NCBI GenBank assembly: GCA_018296165.2
Contig: JACKQL020000041.1
Coordinates: 310,001-374,000, forward strand
DNA from: Termitomyces sp. T153
Lineage: Eukaryota > Basidiomycota > Agaricomycetes > Agaricales > Lyophyllaceae
Direction: 5' to 3'
DNA: 64,000 nucleotides
The translations under genes were made by a program, and so were the position numbers. Positions 43,740 through 54,792 of the stretch are shown here, piece by piece; position 1 is the stretch's first letter; the number at the start of each line of letters is the position of its first letter. The notes under the pieces are model-generated. The model was given only the letters and a program-made list of their open reading frames with translations. It had not been told where the DNA came from and searched no databases.

Positions 43740-46335
43740 CTACCTTACCCCGTCTGTGATGCCCGCATTATCTCCGCACACACGATCAAATAACTCCGAT
43801 GTCTATGGTCTACCCGTGCCGGGGAACCCTTATGATTTGTACGGCCCTGCCCAATTTGCCGAGGCACATTGAGTCATGGATCTGACACCAAACGTCCCCT
43901 CTGCTCTGGTTACATTCATACAACGGCTCCCCCCACGGACACCCTCCCCCAACTCACACCCAACTCCCAACCCCTCACGCAAACCGTCAAATCATCTTCC
44001 ACCCCACTCTTACACTCTCCACCAACTCCGCTCTCTTGCACAAAGTTGACCCCGACATCACCCAAAGAATGACATCCTAAAGCCTGGCAACCATCCGATC
44101 AAACAAGCAACAATGTCTCCGGCACCACACCAACCCTCCGACCAACAATAACGCCAACCCGCCGCAGAACAGTCACCCACTGCACAAGGATCGCCAGCTA
44201 CGAAGAGACCACTGAGAACGCGCTTCCCCGAAGCCCGCCTGTGGATCCACCGACCCACCAGCAACCCCGCAGACCGATGAACGCGACTAATCACCAACAA
44301 CATCACCAAACCCTATTATCGACCCCCCTCCAAGGAACTAAACCCTCCGACAACTAGCCTTGAAACCACCAAAATCAAGCTCGACCCAACAACCCCAACC
44401 ACAGGACAAGAACCTCAGACCCAGGCTATGCTCCAACCCCATGACCTGCTTCCGGACCTCGATCGATTGGCCGTCACCCCCGCCCAACAAATGAAGGGGC
44501 CCCGACTCCCCCGACCCGACCCCGACAACCCCGGAACAAGACCAAAACATCCCCGAGCCTCTAGACGTTAATAAGGAAAACCACGGCACCCCACTCCCGA
44601 CAAGGGACAACTCCGGACCACGCCGCTATTTCACCACCCTCCCCCACACAATCCGGAGCCCCCGACAATGAAGACCCTGGACGCCAAAACCCCCCCGCAT
44701 GCCACCCCCGAGCTTAAACTCCACCCCCAGACTACGCCACCTCCCATGAAGGAACCCCCAGCATAGGAGCCACCCCGAACTAACTATAGGAAAAAGGACC
44801 CTATACGAAGTAGTTCCCTAAGTACTCTAAATTCGCTGACATGTTCATATAAGGGGGGGAGAAGCCCCACCATCATCCAGAAAACGACGATGGGCCGTTC
44901 AAGCGACCCGACGACCCAAAGGGCACGCGCTCCGATATCCTCAAAGGACCTCCCCCACCCGGCGTGACGACCCAAACAACCCCGCGCCAGCCTAAAACTG
45001 TCCCACCCAGACCCCTCCAAACCCTTCAATACAGCTCCAGACCCTGGCGACACAACTCCAGGGCCTCTGCTCCAACCACGACATTTGACCAAGAGAACTC
45101 ACGGCGCCAGCTCGACAATGATGCCCTGGTAGCCCCAACTCCGTGACAGAAATCACCACCCACTCCGAATCCCGCCCCTACACCGGAATATGTCCGCCCG
45201 AACAGGGACCACATCACTGGAGCCTCCAGAAAAGCAGGCAGTGCCTCTCCCCACTACCGCCCCCGCACTTGCAACAATCTCCGGGCCGCTCCGGAACACA
45301 AATGAAGAGTAACCTTGACCCTGCCGCATCTCCCGGGGAGCCCCACTCCAGTGCCTCCCCGCGGCTGACCTCCCCACCGCCCCAACAACCATGAACGACC
45401 AACAAACCCCCACCGAGTGACTCTTGAGTCGACTCCGGGACCACCCACTTCCTCCCGATGAAGGAACCACTGACCCCCGAACCTCCGAACCCAAGGAAGT
45501 ATCAGAAATACGTAAGACCCCCTTTGTCCGCCTCGGGCTTACCTTTGGTCAGGAGAGCAATATCACGTAGATGATCTGGAACCCCAAATTTCGGCCCTGG
45601 ACCCGAAGGAACTGGTTGGGGCTGATCACCCCGCATCCTGCCCCCTCGGTCATCGACACTCCGGAGCACACCAAAGCGCCGCTCAAAGCATGCCCGCCCA
45701 CAGACGCAACACTCCGGAACACGACCCCAACCCAGACCAACTAAACCGCGAGGACGAACCTCGCCTCACCGAACCCCGCTAATGAAAAAGGCCCCGCCGC
45801 CCTCGCCACCAGTGCCGGTGTAAGGGCCAGACCATGGGGAGACCCCCATTACCCCTGCCAACCGCACTGCCAAGACAACTAGAGCCCCAAACCCATTGGG
45901 CACCGTGAAAGATTCGAAGGCCCACCCTCCACTACCAATACGGCGCACGTCCCCTACACCCCCAGTCAGAATTTCCGAGAATCGAACTCAATGACACCAC
46001 CCAAAATGCCGGGAACCCCCACTGGAGAACTCCCACCACCTCCGCCAGACCTCGGGAGCCCTCCTGCAATGCCCTGCCCCGTCCCGACAAACTCCGGGAC
46101 TAGCCAGCGCAGACGGCACTAGCGGGCGTAACCCCCACCTCTGGACTCACTAGGAATTCAACTCTCTCTCACACCCCTGCGTGTTTCGCTTACTTCGCCC
46201 TCATACAAAACTAAAATCTCACTTCACACACCCAGGGACCAAGAAAGGACATGTTCGCGTACAAAAAATCATATATACAATAGGCGGGGAAGGCAGCAAG
46301 TCCAAGAGCGACAAGAAACGAGGCCCACACCCATC
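43740..46335 (+). other. Interior of element E without recognisable retroviral genes
   Basis: The first ~130 bp resemble the D leader (CTCTACCTTACCCCG; a short frame from an ATG at 43758 ends at 43870), perhaps a relic gag start. The remaining ~2.4 kb is C/A-rich on the plus strand with stops in all frames; its frames are proline-rich and I recognise no domain on either strand. Confidence 0.6.
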
Positions 46336-47454
46336 TCACTCCCTCCCCAGACCCCCCGGCAACCCAACCCCCAGGTCGACCTCCATCTGGGCCTGCACCA
46401 CTGCTAAGATCTCCGCCAACCCCAGCAATGCCTCCCCCGCGTTGGCTGCCACCTCCCACCACGATCCCAGGGCCACTGCATTGCGCCGCCGATGCCCCAC
46501 CAGCAACCTCTCCAATTGCGCCATCCCCTGCTGCAACTCCGGAGGCTGGACTGCGGATCCCTGCATCAACCCGTCCTGAATCAACGCAAACGCCGTGGAG
46601 GCACCGTCCAAGAGGACCCGATGCTCCCGCACCCAGCCTAAACTCAGAAAATGAACCGTCAATAACGAACAGAGGAACGGGAGACAACTCACGAAGGATC
46701 CCCGCACGACCCGAGGCGGCCTCGTTGGCCAACCAATCCTCCCTCCGCCTCGCCGCCTCCAGCTCCGCCCACAACGCATCCCCCTCCGGAACTCGTCCCC
46801 GCCCCTCCGCTTCCCCTGTGGGCTGCCCCTCCACCTGCGCCAGACGATCCCGCAAACCCCGCACCTCTAGCGCTCGCTCCGTTGCCATGCGCACCAAAGT
46901 ATTCCTCTCCCGCTCCATCACTTCCTTCTCCGTCCGCGCCGCGTCACGATCCTCCCTCACCCGTCGGAGCTCACCCTCCCATACCGCCAACAATGTCGTC
47001 AAGGCCTCCACCTGCTTGCGAAGGAAGACCTCTGTGATCGAAGGAATCGGCGCGGGGGGACTCAACGACCGTTCCGAGGGGACGCCCGGGACAGGAGAAA
47101 AGAGGGAGGACTCCGGAGGCCCCGCCGACAACTCGCACCCACGCGGCCTCTTGCTGGGCCCCGGGGAGGCTCGACGCTTCCCCCAAACCATCGCCGAGGA
47201 CGCCCCCTTCCCCTTTGGCAATGTGGGACGAAACTTGGTCCATTTCGGAACCCCCGGAAAATCCACTACTACTACCACGGATGACTCTAGGGGAGCCCCG
47301 TCAATCATCCCGAAAAGAAGGGTCGACAACACTTACAACTCCGGTCCCTGACGCTACCCCAGCGCCGATGCTCGAAGTCCTCACCCCCGCTGTCGTACAC
47401 CACCACCTCGTCCAAATTGGCGGGAGAGACTACTGGAACGCTGGGGGAAGACAT
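46336..47454 (-). CDS. Antisense intron-containing gene of element E (coiled-coil protein)
   Basis: Minus strand. Main exon 47332-46693, intron 46692-46638 (55 nt, GTGAGT...TTTAG, branch-like ATTGAC), last exon 46637-46336. The protein has a basic Pro/Ser region (KRRASPGPSKRPRG), a long coiled coil (VEALTTLLAVWEGELRRVRE; RDAARTEKEVMERERNTLV), WLANEAASGRAG, and after splicing WVREHRVLLDGAS, LQQGMAQLERLLVGHRRR and WWEVAANAGEALL. An upstream exon starting MSSPSVPVVSP at 47454 is likely, with a GTAAGT donor near 47340, but the join is not clean (it gives TAG), so the start is uncertain. Homologous to the gene in D. No known function. Confidence 0.7.
46638..46692 (-). other. Spliceosomal intron in the antisense gene of E
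   Basis: 55 nt with donor GTGAGT and acceptor GAGTTTAG. Splicing joins ATCCTTC to GCTGGGTG in phase 1, the same codon and phase as in element D. Without splicing, the reading frame diverges from the D homologue. Confidence 0.8.
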
Positions 47455-47654
47455 GACAAAATTTGGGAAACCCCGGGGCGCGCCCAAAGCTTTTAATTGA
47501 TTGAGGAGAACCCTGATGAAACGGCGGCCGCGCTTCGACTTTGTCTCCCACGCCGCTATCACTTGCTGTGGATTGATTAATATTGCTCAGCTTCGACTCC
47601 CATGCCCTGCCAATCCCCGTCCTGCCCCCGCGTCTCGAAGGGTCTCGATGCTGA

Positions 47655-47665
47655 AAGGGGGGTGA
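47655..47665 (+). other. Polypurine tract of element E
   Basis: AAGGGGGGTGA immediately before the 3' LTR start TGTCACG, corresponding to the tract in D. Confidence 0.85.
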
Positions 47666-48817
47666 TGTCACGACCCGTTCCCCGAAACCTCGCACATCGT
47701 CCATCAACCCCCCAAACCCCCAACGCTCCACTGAACTTCCGCCCATGCCCTGCGCCTACTTTGGCTAACTCCAACGCCTCCCCAGCTAACTCCGATGGCC
47801 CCCTGGCCAACTTTGGTGCCTGCCCCGCAGCCACTGACACTTACCCTGGGCCTCCCAAACCCCGAGAACCACCCCTGCTGTTCCCGATCTTCGCCACCCA
47901 TCGTCAACTCAACACCCTGGTTCCTCCGACCTATTCCGGAGTATCACAACAACCTCGGGGCAACCCGCGTTCTCCAATGATCCCATCAACGTATCAGCGC
48001 GGCACGATCCTCGATCACAACCGACACCCACCCCCTCCGTTGAGCTCCGCCAAGCCCCGCCGCCACAGCCGACATACCCCGAAGTCCTCCAGTAGTCAGT
48101 ATATAAGTCATCAAGTAGCTCTTCGTACTCTAGTCTTGATATTGCTTAACGTTACCTATGGTCTGATTGTTTCCGTTTCGTGTTTTGTGTCTCATTCTCC
48201 TTACTCTCAGTCTCCCGGTCTTATCTCAGTCTCCCGGTCTTATCTCAGTCTCCCGGTCCTATCTCAGTCTCCCGGTCTTGTCCTGTTTCCATTTCACTAT
48301 CATTCTCGTTATCGTCTCGTATCTCCACTCGAATCTATTCTTGTTCCATATTGTCTCGTCCGACGCTGTCTCGGTGACTTTGTCCGACCCTTGTGCCCAA
48401 GTCTTCATCAACCCTAACGACCTCACGAACTCTGCGATTACAATTACGAACCCCGACACTCCTTTACCAGGTCCGAACCTCACTCTTCACTCGGTCCCGG
48501 ACTCCATCAGCTCCAAATGATCTCCCATCATACCCCAGCCCCGTTCCCATTCATCACACAGCCACCTACTCCCTTGCTTCCGCAAATCTCCCATACGGCC
48601 TTCTGCCTGAACCCCGCCAAGACCATCTCATTTCCCCACAATCCAACTTCTCCGGACCTTCCCGGATCTGTCTGGATCACATCTCCCCAACTACCCGCGC
48701 AACCCACCAGGACCCGGAACGTCTTCGAGTGTTCAGTTACCAATGCAGGGGAATCACGCCCACCTAGTAAGGACTCGCCCAGTGCAGCTGAGCCCCCGAG
48801 GTCAGCGGAACCTGACA
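47666..48817 (+). repeat. 3' LTR of element E (1152 bp)
   Basis: Same length as the 5' LTR, with TATATAAG at about 48099-48106, AGTCTTGATATT at 48132-48143 and four CAGTCTCCCGG units. Followed by GGCGG (48818-48822). Slightly more CpG decay than the 5' LTR in the first 250 bp. Long proline-rich frames in it (e.g. 47602-48417) also occur in the 5' LTR and are not genes. Confidence 0.95.
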
Positions 48818-48822
48818 GGCGG

Positions 48823-49541
48823 GGCTGGAGCTAGATAGGGGATTACCAGGGCTTGATGGGTCCCGGGGCCGAGCGGGGAATGAGGGTCAGAGTTGTTGTA
48901 AGAATGTTCAGGTTGTCGCATGTGCGTGGAGTTCATACTGACGTAGGGAGCAAGAGGAACTTAGAAGAACAAAGGAAATATGTACAGTCGAGACGAGATG
49001 GAGATGAGACGAGACTGAGGAAAAAGATAGATTCAAAACTTAAAAACAGAAACAGGGATGAGACAAGAGACAAAACATAGGAAACCGGTCAATGTAATAT
49101 CAAGACTAAAGTTCAAGGAGTTATTCTACGACTTATATACCAACTACTGGGTATCCCGGAGGGTGGTGGATATGGTGGTGGGAGCTGATGGAGCTGTGCA
49201 GAGTCAATGGGTGTCGGGTACAATCCAAGGGCAGGCCGCGGCGGTATTCTGATGGGATCAGTTGGGGGCATGGGCCGTTCTGAGGACGTCATGATACCCC
49301 GGAACGGTTCGGGTAGGCTAGGGTAGGGGGTCGGGAACGTATGACATGGCCAGGAATGGTGGGGGAAGGTTTCAGGGGGAGCATTGATGGCTATGGAGAG
49401 GGTGTTGGAGTTGCCATCAGGATTTGCTGGAGAAGCATCAGAGTTATCCAGTGTGGGTGCGAAAGTGTGGGTGGGGTTCAGGGGAGTTAGATGGGAAATT
49501 GGGAGGGGTTGGGAGCAGTGTCTAGGGAGTGGGTCGTGACA
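48823..49541 (-). repeat. 5' LTR of element D, part 1 (719 bp)
   Basis: Continuation of the LTR interrupted at 42574, matching 32549-33267. On the minus strand it begins TGTCACGACCCACTCC at 49541. Followed by CCAAC (49542-49546), the duplication shared with 32265-32269. Confidence 0.92.
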
Positions 49542-49546
49542 CCAAC

Positions 49547-50200
49547 CCTGGCAGTCAATCTTTATGGACTTCATCACAAAACTCCCTTTCTCACATGATT
49601 ACGATTCAATCTAAGTTATATGTGATCACATGACTCATGCTGCACATTTTTTTATTCCTATCTGTGAATCTATGGATGCCCCTGAACTTGCTCAGTTATA
49701 TCTCGACTGCATCTTTCACCATCATGGATTTCCTCAATCCATTGTCTCTGACCATGGTTCTATCTTTGTCTCATCATTCTTCACAAACCTTATGACCCTT
49801 GTTGGCACTAAGATGTGCCCATTGACTGCTTATCATTCTCAAACTGATGGCCTTACCAAATGCACAAATCAAACCCATGAAACTTATCTTCATGCTTATA
49901 CTTCTTACTAGCAAGGCAACTGGGTTGATTACCTTGCACTTGCTGAGTTCTTCTTCAACAATCAAACAAACTCCTCCACTCAACAGACTCCATTTTTTGC
50001 TAATCTCGGTTACAATCCTGACTTCAAAGTTCAACTCACTGAATGCATTACAAATCCCGCAGCCACCAATCTCACCAATTGCCTTCAAGGAATTCACAAT
50101 GAATTATGCTTAGAACTTCAGCATGCTAACAACTACATGGCCCATTACTATGACCATCATCACATATGAGCCCCTGAGTTCAAGCCTGGTGAATACATTT
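49547..50200 (+). pseudogene. Element C integrase core and C-terminus
   Basis: After the D insertion: WQSIFMDFITKLPFSHDYDS (first Asp), MDAPELAQLYLDCIFHHHGF, SIVSDHGSIFVSSFFTNLM (second Asp; R of DRG is H), TAYHSQTDGLTKCTNQTHET (Glu position is K: TDGQTER has become TDGLTK), LALAEFFFNNQTNSSTQQTP. One stop at 49910 and others later. Continues into HANNYMAHYYDHHH-type C-terminal sequence. Confidence 0.82.
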
Positions 50201-50842
50201 GGCTTCTATGCTATAAAATCAAAACCACACATCCATCAGACAAACTAGACTACCACTGTCTTGGTCCATTCAAAGTCCTTGCATGTCACGGTCTTTCTGC
50301 CTACCTCCTCAAACTTCCTCCTTCCTACTCTTGACTACATTCCATTTTCCATATTTCCCTCCTCAAACCTTTCACACCAGCTTTGACCATCCCTGATCAA
50401 ATCCAACTTGCTCCTGCACCTTTAGTCGACATCATTTCTGACTAACCATGTTACATTGACACCATCATTGATAGCTGAAAGGTTAGCCATTGATATGACT
50501 ATTTTGTTCACTGGAAAGAATTCCCTGAATCCAAAAACTCTTGGGTTCCTCTATCTGATATTCCTTCAGAACTTCATGAGACTCTCAAACATTGGCATTG
50601 ACACAATCCATGATGTCCTTGACAACCCCAAATCTATTTTGAATGCATTCCTATCAGTACTTTACCCACTCCAGTACTTTATTCTGACACCTTCATTCAT
50701 TGCCCAATTTGTTCCCCATCTCCTTCACCTGCACCCTCGCAATGTGACTTTGAGCCTCCTACCCATTACCACCCATTCTGGCTGTATTGCATGCCCTCCA
50801 GTCTCCAAAGACTATGCCGACTTGATCCTGAAGAAGGGATAA
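50200..50842 (+). pseudogene. Element C integrase tail and chromodomain
   Basis: A GPF-type module (LDYHCLGPFKVLACHGLSAY.L.LP) is followed by HSIFHISLLKPF and, from 50452, a chromodomain: YIDTIIDS, a stop, YDYFVHWKEFPESKNSWVP, LSDIPSELHETLKHWH. A Ser/Pro-rich tail runs to about 50840 and ends in the polypurine tract GAAGAAGGGATAA. Confidence 0.75.
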
Positions 50843-51218
50843 TGTCATAAAACTTCACAATCAAAGTCCATTCCAAATTCCAACTTACTATTTACATCTT
50901 GTTGACTTCTCCTTATTTCTATGTTCTAGTTCTCCTTTTTGTTTCCACTTGTTTTCATGTGATATCTTATTTTCTTCTATTTAATTTCACATTGATTTCA
51001 TGTTCTCATGCTCTAAGACTTCTCCTACTATTTCATTCCCTATTCTCATTTCTCCTATGTCATTAGCTTATATAAGACTCGATGTATTTGTTTATGAGCT
51101 TCATGGACTCAACTCAGTGATCAAGATTCCTTCACTGCTTGAACTCTAAATCTTCCAAGTATTTCTGAATCATTATTCCTCAGCTTTTCTTGTTATCTTA
51201 TCAAGTGGGATCTTGACA
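50843..51218 (+). repeat. 3' LTR of element C (376 bp)
   Basis: Starts TGTCATAAAACTTCAC directly after a purine tract and ends GTGGGATCTTGACA. Contains TATATAAGACTCG near 51068, a plausible TATA box. No partner LTR is in the window because the 5' half of element C is missing. Confidence 0.7.
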
Positions 51219-51813
51219 GCATTCACCCTTATGTAGTAGCAAACCTCTTGGACCATGGCACAGATCCACCTACTAGCAATGCTGCTGTTTTGTAGGGACT
51301 ATATTACAAATATGACAATGAGTGGACTATACATCTGGTACTGCTGAACTATGGATGGACAGAGATGGTGATGGGTGCACCCCAATTGATTTCAAGCACA
51401 GAAAAGGTCAATGTATTGTTGCACCTGATGGTAACAGGATGATATTACATCCCATCATGACAGGATAAGCCTGATATAACCACAGTTGTAATTACAGTGC
51501 TGCTTGTTACATCAATCATGTGTGATAATTGTCAACAGCATCAAATGTTGAACTGGACAAAAAGAAATTAACCAAAGAGAATTGACCCAACAACCTTGAT
51601 ACCAATGCACATAATTGGAAGGAAGACACAATACAACCATTGAACAAACAGGCTCAATAATAATCTCAACACATTAAGGCCTATGTACTCATGAGGCCTG
51701 CCTGTTGAGCACATGGTTAGCCTGGTTAGAGTTCAGTTAGAGTTACAGTTAGGGATTTAGTAGTTTGGTTAGGTTCTGTTAAGGTTCTGTCAAGGATTTG
51801 TTAACATGCTCCA
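51219..51813 (+). other. Region upstream of element F gag
   Basis: Frame from about 51226 is open for ~80 codons except one TAG (HPYVVANLLDHGTDPPTSNA; GLYYKYDNEWTIHLVLLNYG; TEMVMGAPQLISSTEKVNV), so it is probably an unrecognised coding relic. 51460-51800 has no coding signal, with repeated GTTAGGTTCTGTTA-like words at 51715-51800. No 5' LTR of F could be defined. Confidence 0.4.
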
Positions 51814-53640
51814 GTGGATGTAGAGAGTTCTGCTCCAGTGGATCTTCCACTAACTGATATTTCAGAGGCATCATTTCAGACAACCTCCAAAGAGACACAA
51901 GTAGAAGTAAAATCAGAATTATCCACTAGTGGTAGTGAGACAATGTATGGACATGGTATCAATAGAACCATGCCAATTCCCCCCTCAGTAATGGCCAATT
52001 ATTAGCAGGGAACAGTTGGAGAGACTCAGGAAGAGCCCAGCCAATGGGCTGGGGCTGAGATGATACACCTGAATGACAAGGGACCCACTGTTGAAAGAAG
52101 CAACAAAGTCCCAGAAGGGGGTAAGGATGGACCTGATCCCCTGGAAAAGGGGAAGGGTAGCAACCCCACAGAATGGGGAGGCGCAAAGCCATCTGAAGAA
52201 GAATGGAACCCTGAAATACAGCATCAAATCCTGGAAGCATGTAGCATCAGAAATAACAAACCTTGTAGGGAGGAGAGTGACCCTGTGAGGTCAGAGGAAG
52301 TGAGCAGGGAAGAAAATGACCCCACCTCCAACATGAGTAGCTCAACTACACACCAGGAATTGAGAGAACAGCTGCAGCAGCAGTGAAAACTAAAAAAGGA
52401 TATTCATGAGCTTCAAAGGGCCCTGAAAAGGAACAGAAAACCAAGGAAGCACAACAAATGCACTGGCTCTGAACCCATCTCTGAGGAGCTCAGGGAGATG
52501 ATATGGAGGGTGACCCAGCATGCTTGAGAGGCAGACAGAGAGATAAGGAAGGAGACTAAGTCAAGAAAACTCAAACCTATGGATCAGATAAACTGGGAAA
52601 GCACTCTAGGCCACACATTCAACCAGATGAAGAAAGGGGATGATCTATATTCACCTGATTCAATGTCCTCCAAATCATCATATCCATGGAATTGTCTGAG
52701 GATGAAAGCTTGGACAGTGAGGAGAATACTTCCCTGTCTTCTGGCAGCAGCACTAGCAATGATGACCTGGGGTCTTGTGGTTCTGACCAGACTGGGAAAT
52801 GGCCACAACTGAGATCCAAGGCTCAGGGCAGCAAAAGAAAGCTGACAAAAAGAAGGAAAAAAAGAGGGTCCAGAGATCACTAATCAAGCCAACCCCACCA
52901 GCAAAATATAGTAGTAACCCCAATCTACAAGCTTTTCTACAATTCATGACACATTGCACCTCCTATGTAAAGTATGGGCTGGTCCAAAGGGAGCACCAGG
53001 TCTTGGTAGTCTCCAAATTCCTAATAAGAAGGGCCTGGATGTTTTATTTGTGCAAAGTGTCCAGGGCACCCAAAGAGTGGACCATGGAAAGGTTTTTCAA
53101 GGAGTTGTTTAATGACTGTTTCCCAATAAATTATCACAATAAATGGTGGAACAAACTGCAGCACTTACAACAAGGTAAGATGACCATATGAGATTATATA
53201 GGAGAACTACAAAAGCTCTTTACCATCATGGGGTCCACAAATGCTAAAGAAAAGGTTGTAAAGCTGTTTAATGGATTTTGGACATCTATTCAGCATGAAC
53301 TGTACCATATGGGTATGAATCTGGAAACTTCCAAGTGGAAGAAGATAGTATTGAAAGCTGAATTCATTGAAATGGCCAAATCAGTAGACCTAGACCTGGA
53401 ATTCCCTGGCTTGACGCATCGCCACAGTTGCCCCGCAGGCCATTCCAACAACTGCAACTCCCTGCCTTACCAAGGAAGGGATGGAGGGGGGATGGCTAAC
53501 TAGTCATCAGCTCACAGGAGAAGCCAATCCCCACCAGGTGTGGGAAAAAAGAGCAATGACTCAGCAGCTTATTCTGCAAAACAGGAAATGTCCCACCATC
53601 CTGGAGGCTCTAAGCCAAAATGAGAAGATTACAGACCTAA
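51814..53640 (+). pseudogene. Element F gag, 5' part
   Basis: Starts about 51814 (ISEASFQTTSKETQVEVKSE) with an acidic, Glu/Ser-rich N-terminal half containing stops at 52003, 52384 and others, then a Lys-rich run (KKADKKKEKKR) and a capsid region: NLQAFLQFMTHCTSYVKYGL, KFLIRRAWMFYLCKVSR, WTMERFFKELFNDCFPINY, LQKLFTIMGSTNAKEKVVKL. The solo LTR cuts it at 53641 just before the zinc knuckle. Confidence 0.75.
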
Positions 53641-54792
53641 TGTCACGACCCGTTCCCCGAAACCCCGCACATCGCCCATCAAACCCCCGAACCCCCAAAA
53701 GGACCCCCAACGCTCCGCCGAACTTCTGCCCATGCCCCGCACCTACTTTGGCTAACTCCGACGCCCCCCCGGCTAACTCCGACGGCCCCCTGGCCAACTT
53801 CGGTGCCTGCCCCGCAGCCACTGACACTTACCCTGGGCTTCCCGAACCCCAAGAACCACCCCCACGATTCCCGATCTTCGTCACCCATCATTAACTCAAC
53901 ACCCTGCCTCCTCCGACCTATTCCGGAGTATCACGACAACCTCGGGGCAACCCGTGTTCTCCAATGATCCCATCAACATATCAGCGCGGCACGATCTTCG
54001 ATCACAACCGACACCCGCCCAATCTGTCAAGCCCCACCAAGCCCCGCCGCCACAGCCGACGTACCCCGAAGTCCTCCGGTAGTCAGTATATAAGTCATCC
54101 AGTAGCTCTTTGTACTCTAGTCTTGATATTGCTTAACGTTACCTATGGTCTGATTGTTTCCTTTTCGTGTTTCGTGTTTTGTGTCCTAGTCTCCTTACTC
54201 TCAGTCTCCCGGTCTTATTTCAGTCTCCCGGTCTTATCTCAGTCTCCCGGTCTTGTCTTGTCTCCATTTCGTTATCGTTCTCGTTATTGTTTCGTATCTC
54301 CACTCGAATCTACTCCTGTTCCATATTGTCTCGTCCGACGCTGTCTCGGTGACTCTGTCAGACCATTGTGCCCAAGTCTTCATCAACCCTAACGACCTCA
54401 CGAACTCTGCGATTACGATTACAAACCCCGACACTCCTTTACCAGGTCCGAACCTCACTCTTCGCTCAGTCCTGGACCCCATCAACTCCAAATGATCTCC
54501 CATCAAACCCCGGCCCTGTTCCCATTAATCACACAGCCACCTACTCCCTTGCTTCCGCAAATCCCCCGTACGGCCTTCTGCCTGAACCCCGCCAAGACCG
54601 TCTCGTTTCCCCACGATCCGACTTCTCCGGACCTTCCCGGATCCGTCTGGATCACATCTCCCCAGCTACCCACGCAAGCCACCAGGGCCCGGAATGTCTT
54701 CGAGTGTTTGGTTACCAATGCAGGGGAATCACACCCGCCTAGTAAGGACTCGCCCAGTGCAGCTGAGCCCCCGAGGTCAGCGGAACCTGACA
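53641..54792 (+). repeat. Solo LTR of the E family (1152 bp)
   Basis: TGTCACGACCCGTTCC to AGCGGAACCTGACA, exact duplication CCTAA on both sides (53636-53640 and 54793-54797). Contains TATATAAG (54087-54094), AGTCTTGATATT (54119-54130) and three CAGTCTCCCGG units. CpG-rich and clearly younger than the gag it interrupts. Forms by recombination between the two LTRs of a full element. Confidence 0.95.

Larger units (their letters stand above)
42575..48817 (+). mobile_element. Element E: non-autonomous LTR retrotransposon (6.2 kb)
   Basis: Two 1152-bp LTRs, TSD GGCGG (42570-42574 and 48818-48822), PBS and polypurine tract like those of D, but the 3.9-kb interior has no recognisable gag, protease, RT or integrase. 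The only coding unit is an antisense, intron-containing gene next to the 3' LTR, homologous to that of D. It is a LARD-like element that would depend on an autonomous relative. CpG content is the highest in the window, so it is the youngest insertion together with the solo LTR at 53641. Confidence 0.93.
32270..49541 (-). mobile_element. Element D: Ty3/Gypsy chromovirus with an antisense gene
   Basis: Both LTRs present, exact duplication CCAAC (32265-32269 and 49542-49546), PBS (42283-42294), gag, CCHC, two tandem protease domains, RT, RNase H, integrase, chromodomain, an antisense intron-containing gene, polypurine tract and 3' LTR. Element E (42575-48817) is nested in its 5' LTR. Without E it is about 11 kb. 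CpG is still common in the LTRs but partly decayed inside; the coding frames have several stops and shifts, so it is probably inactive. Confidence 0.95.
30590..51218 (+). mobile_element. Element C: decayed chromovirus split by element D
   Basis: The left half is 30590-32269 and the right half 49547-51218. D sits between them with a CCAAC duplication, and the two halves join in the middle of the integrase linker (IPYQ, then NPWQSIFMDFI). The right half holds the integrase core, a chromodomain, a polypurine tract and a 376-bp LTR. The 5' LTR, gag and protease are not in the window. Confidence 0.85.

Noticed and set aside
46211..46692. Unspliced continuation of the minus-strand frame in E
   Set aside because: The Gly/Ala-rich read-through after 46692 diverges from the D homologue; the spliced frame through 46336 matches it.
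46428..47351. A 307-codon plus-strand frame in element E
   Set aside because: It mirrors the coiled-coil gene on the minus strand. Only the minus strand has the conserved intron and homology to D.
47602..48417. A 271-codon open frame on the plus strand
   Set aside because: Same reason: mostly the 3' LTR of E. It crosses the polypurine tract and the LTR border.
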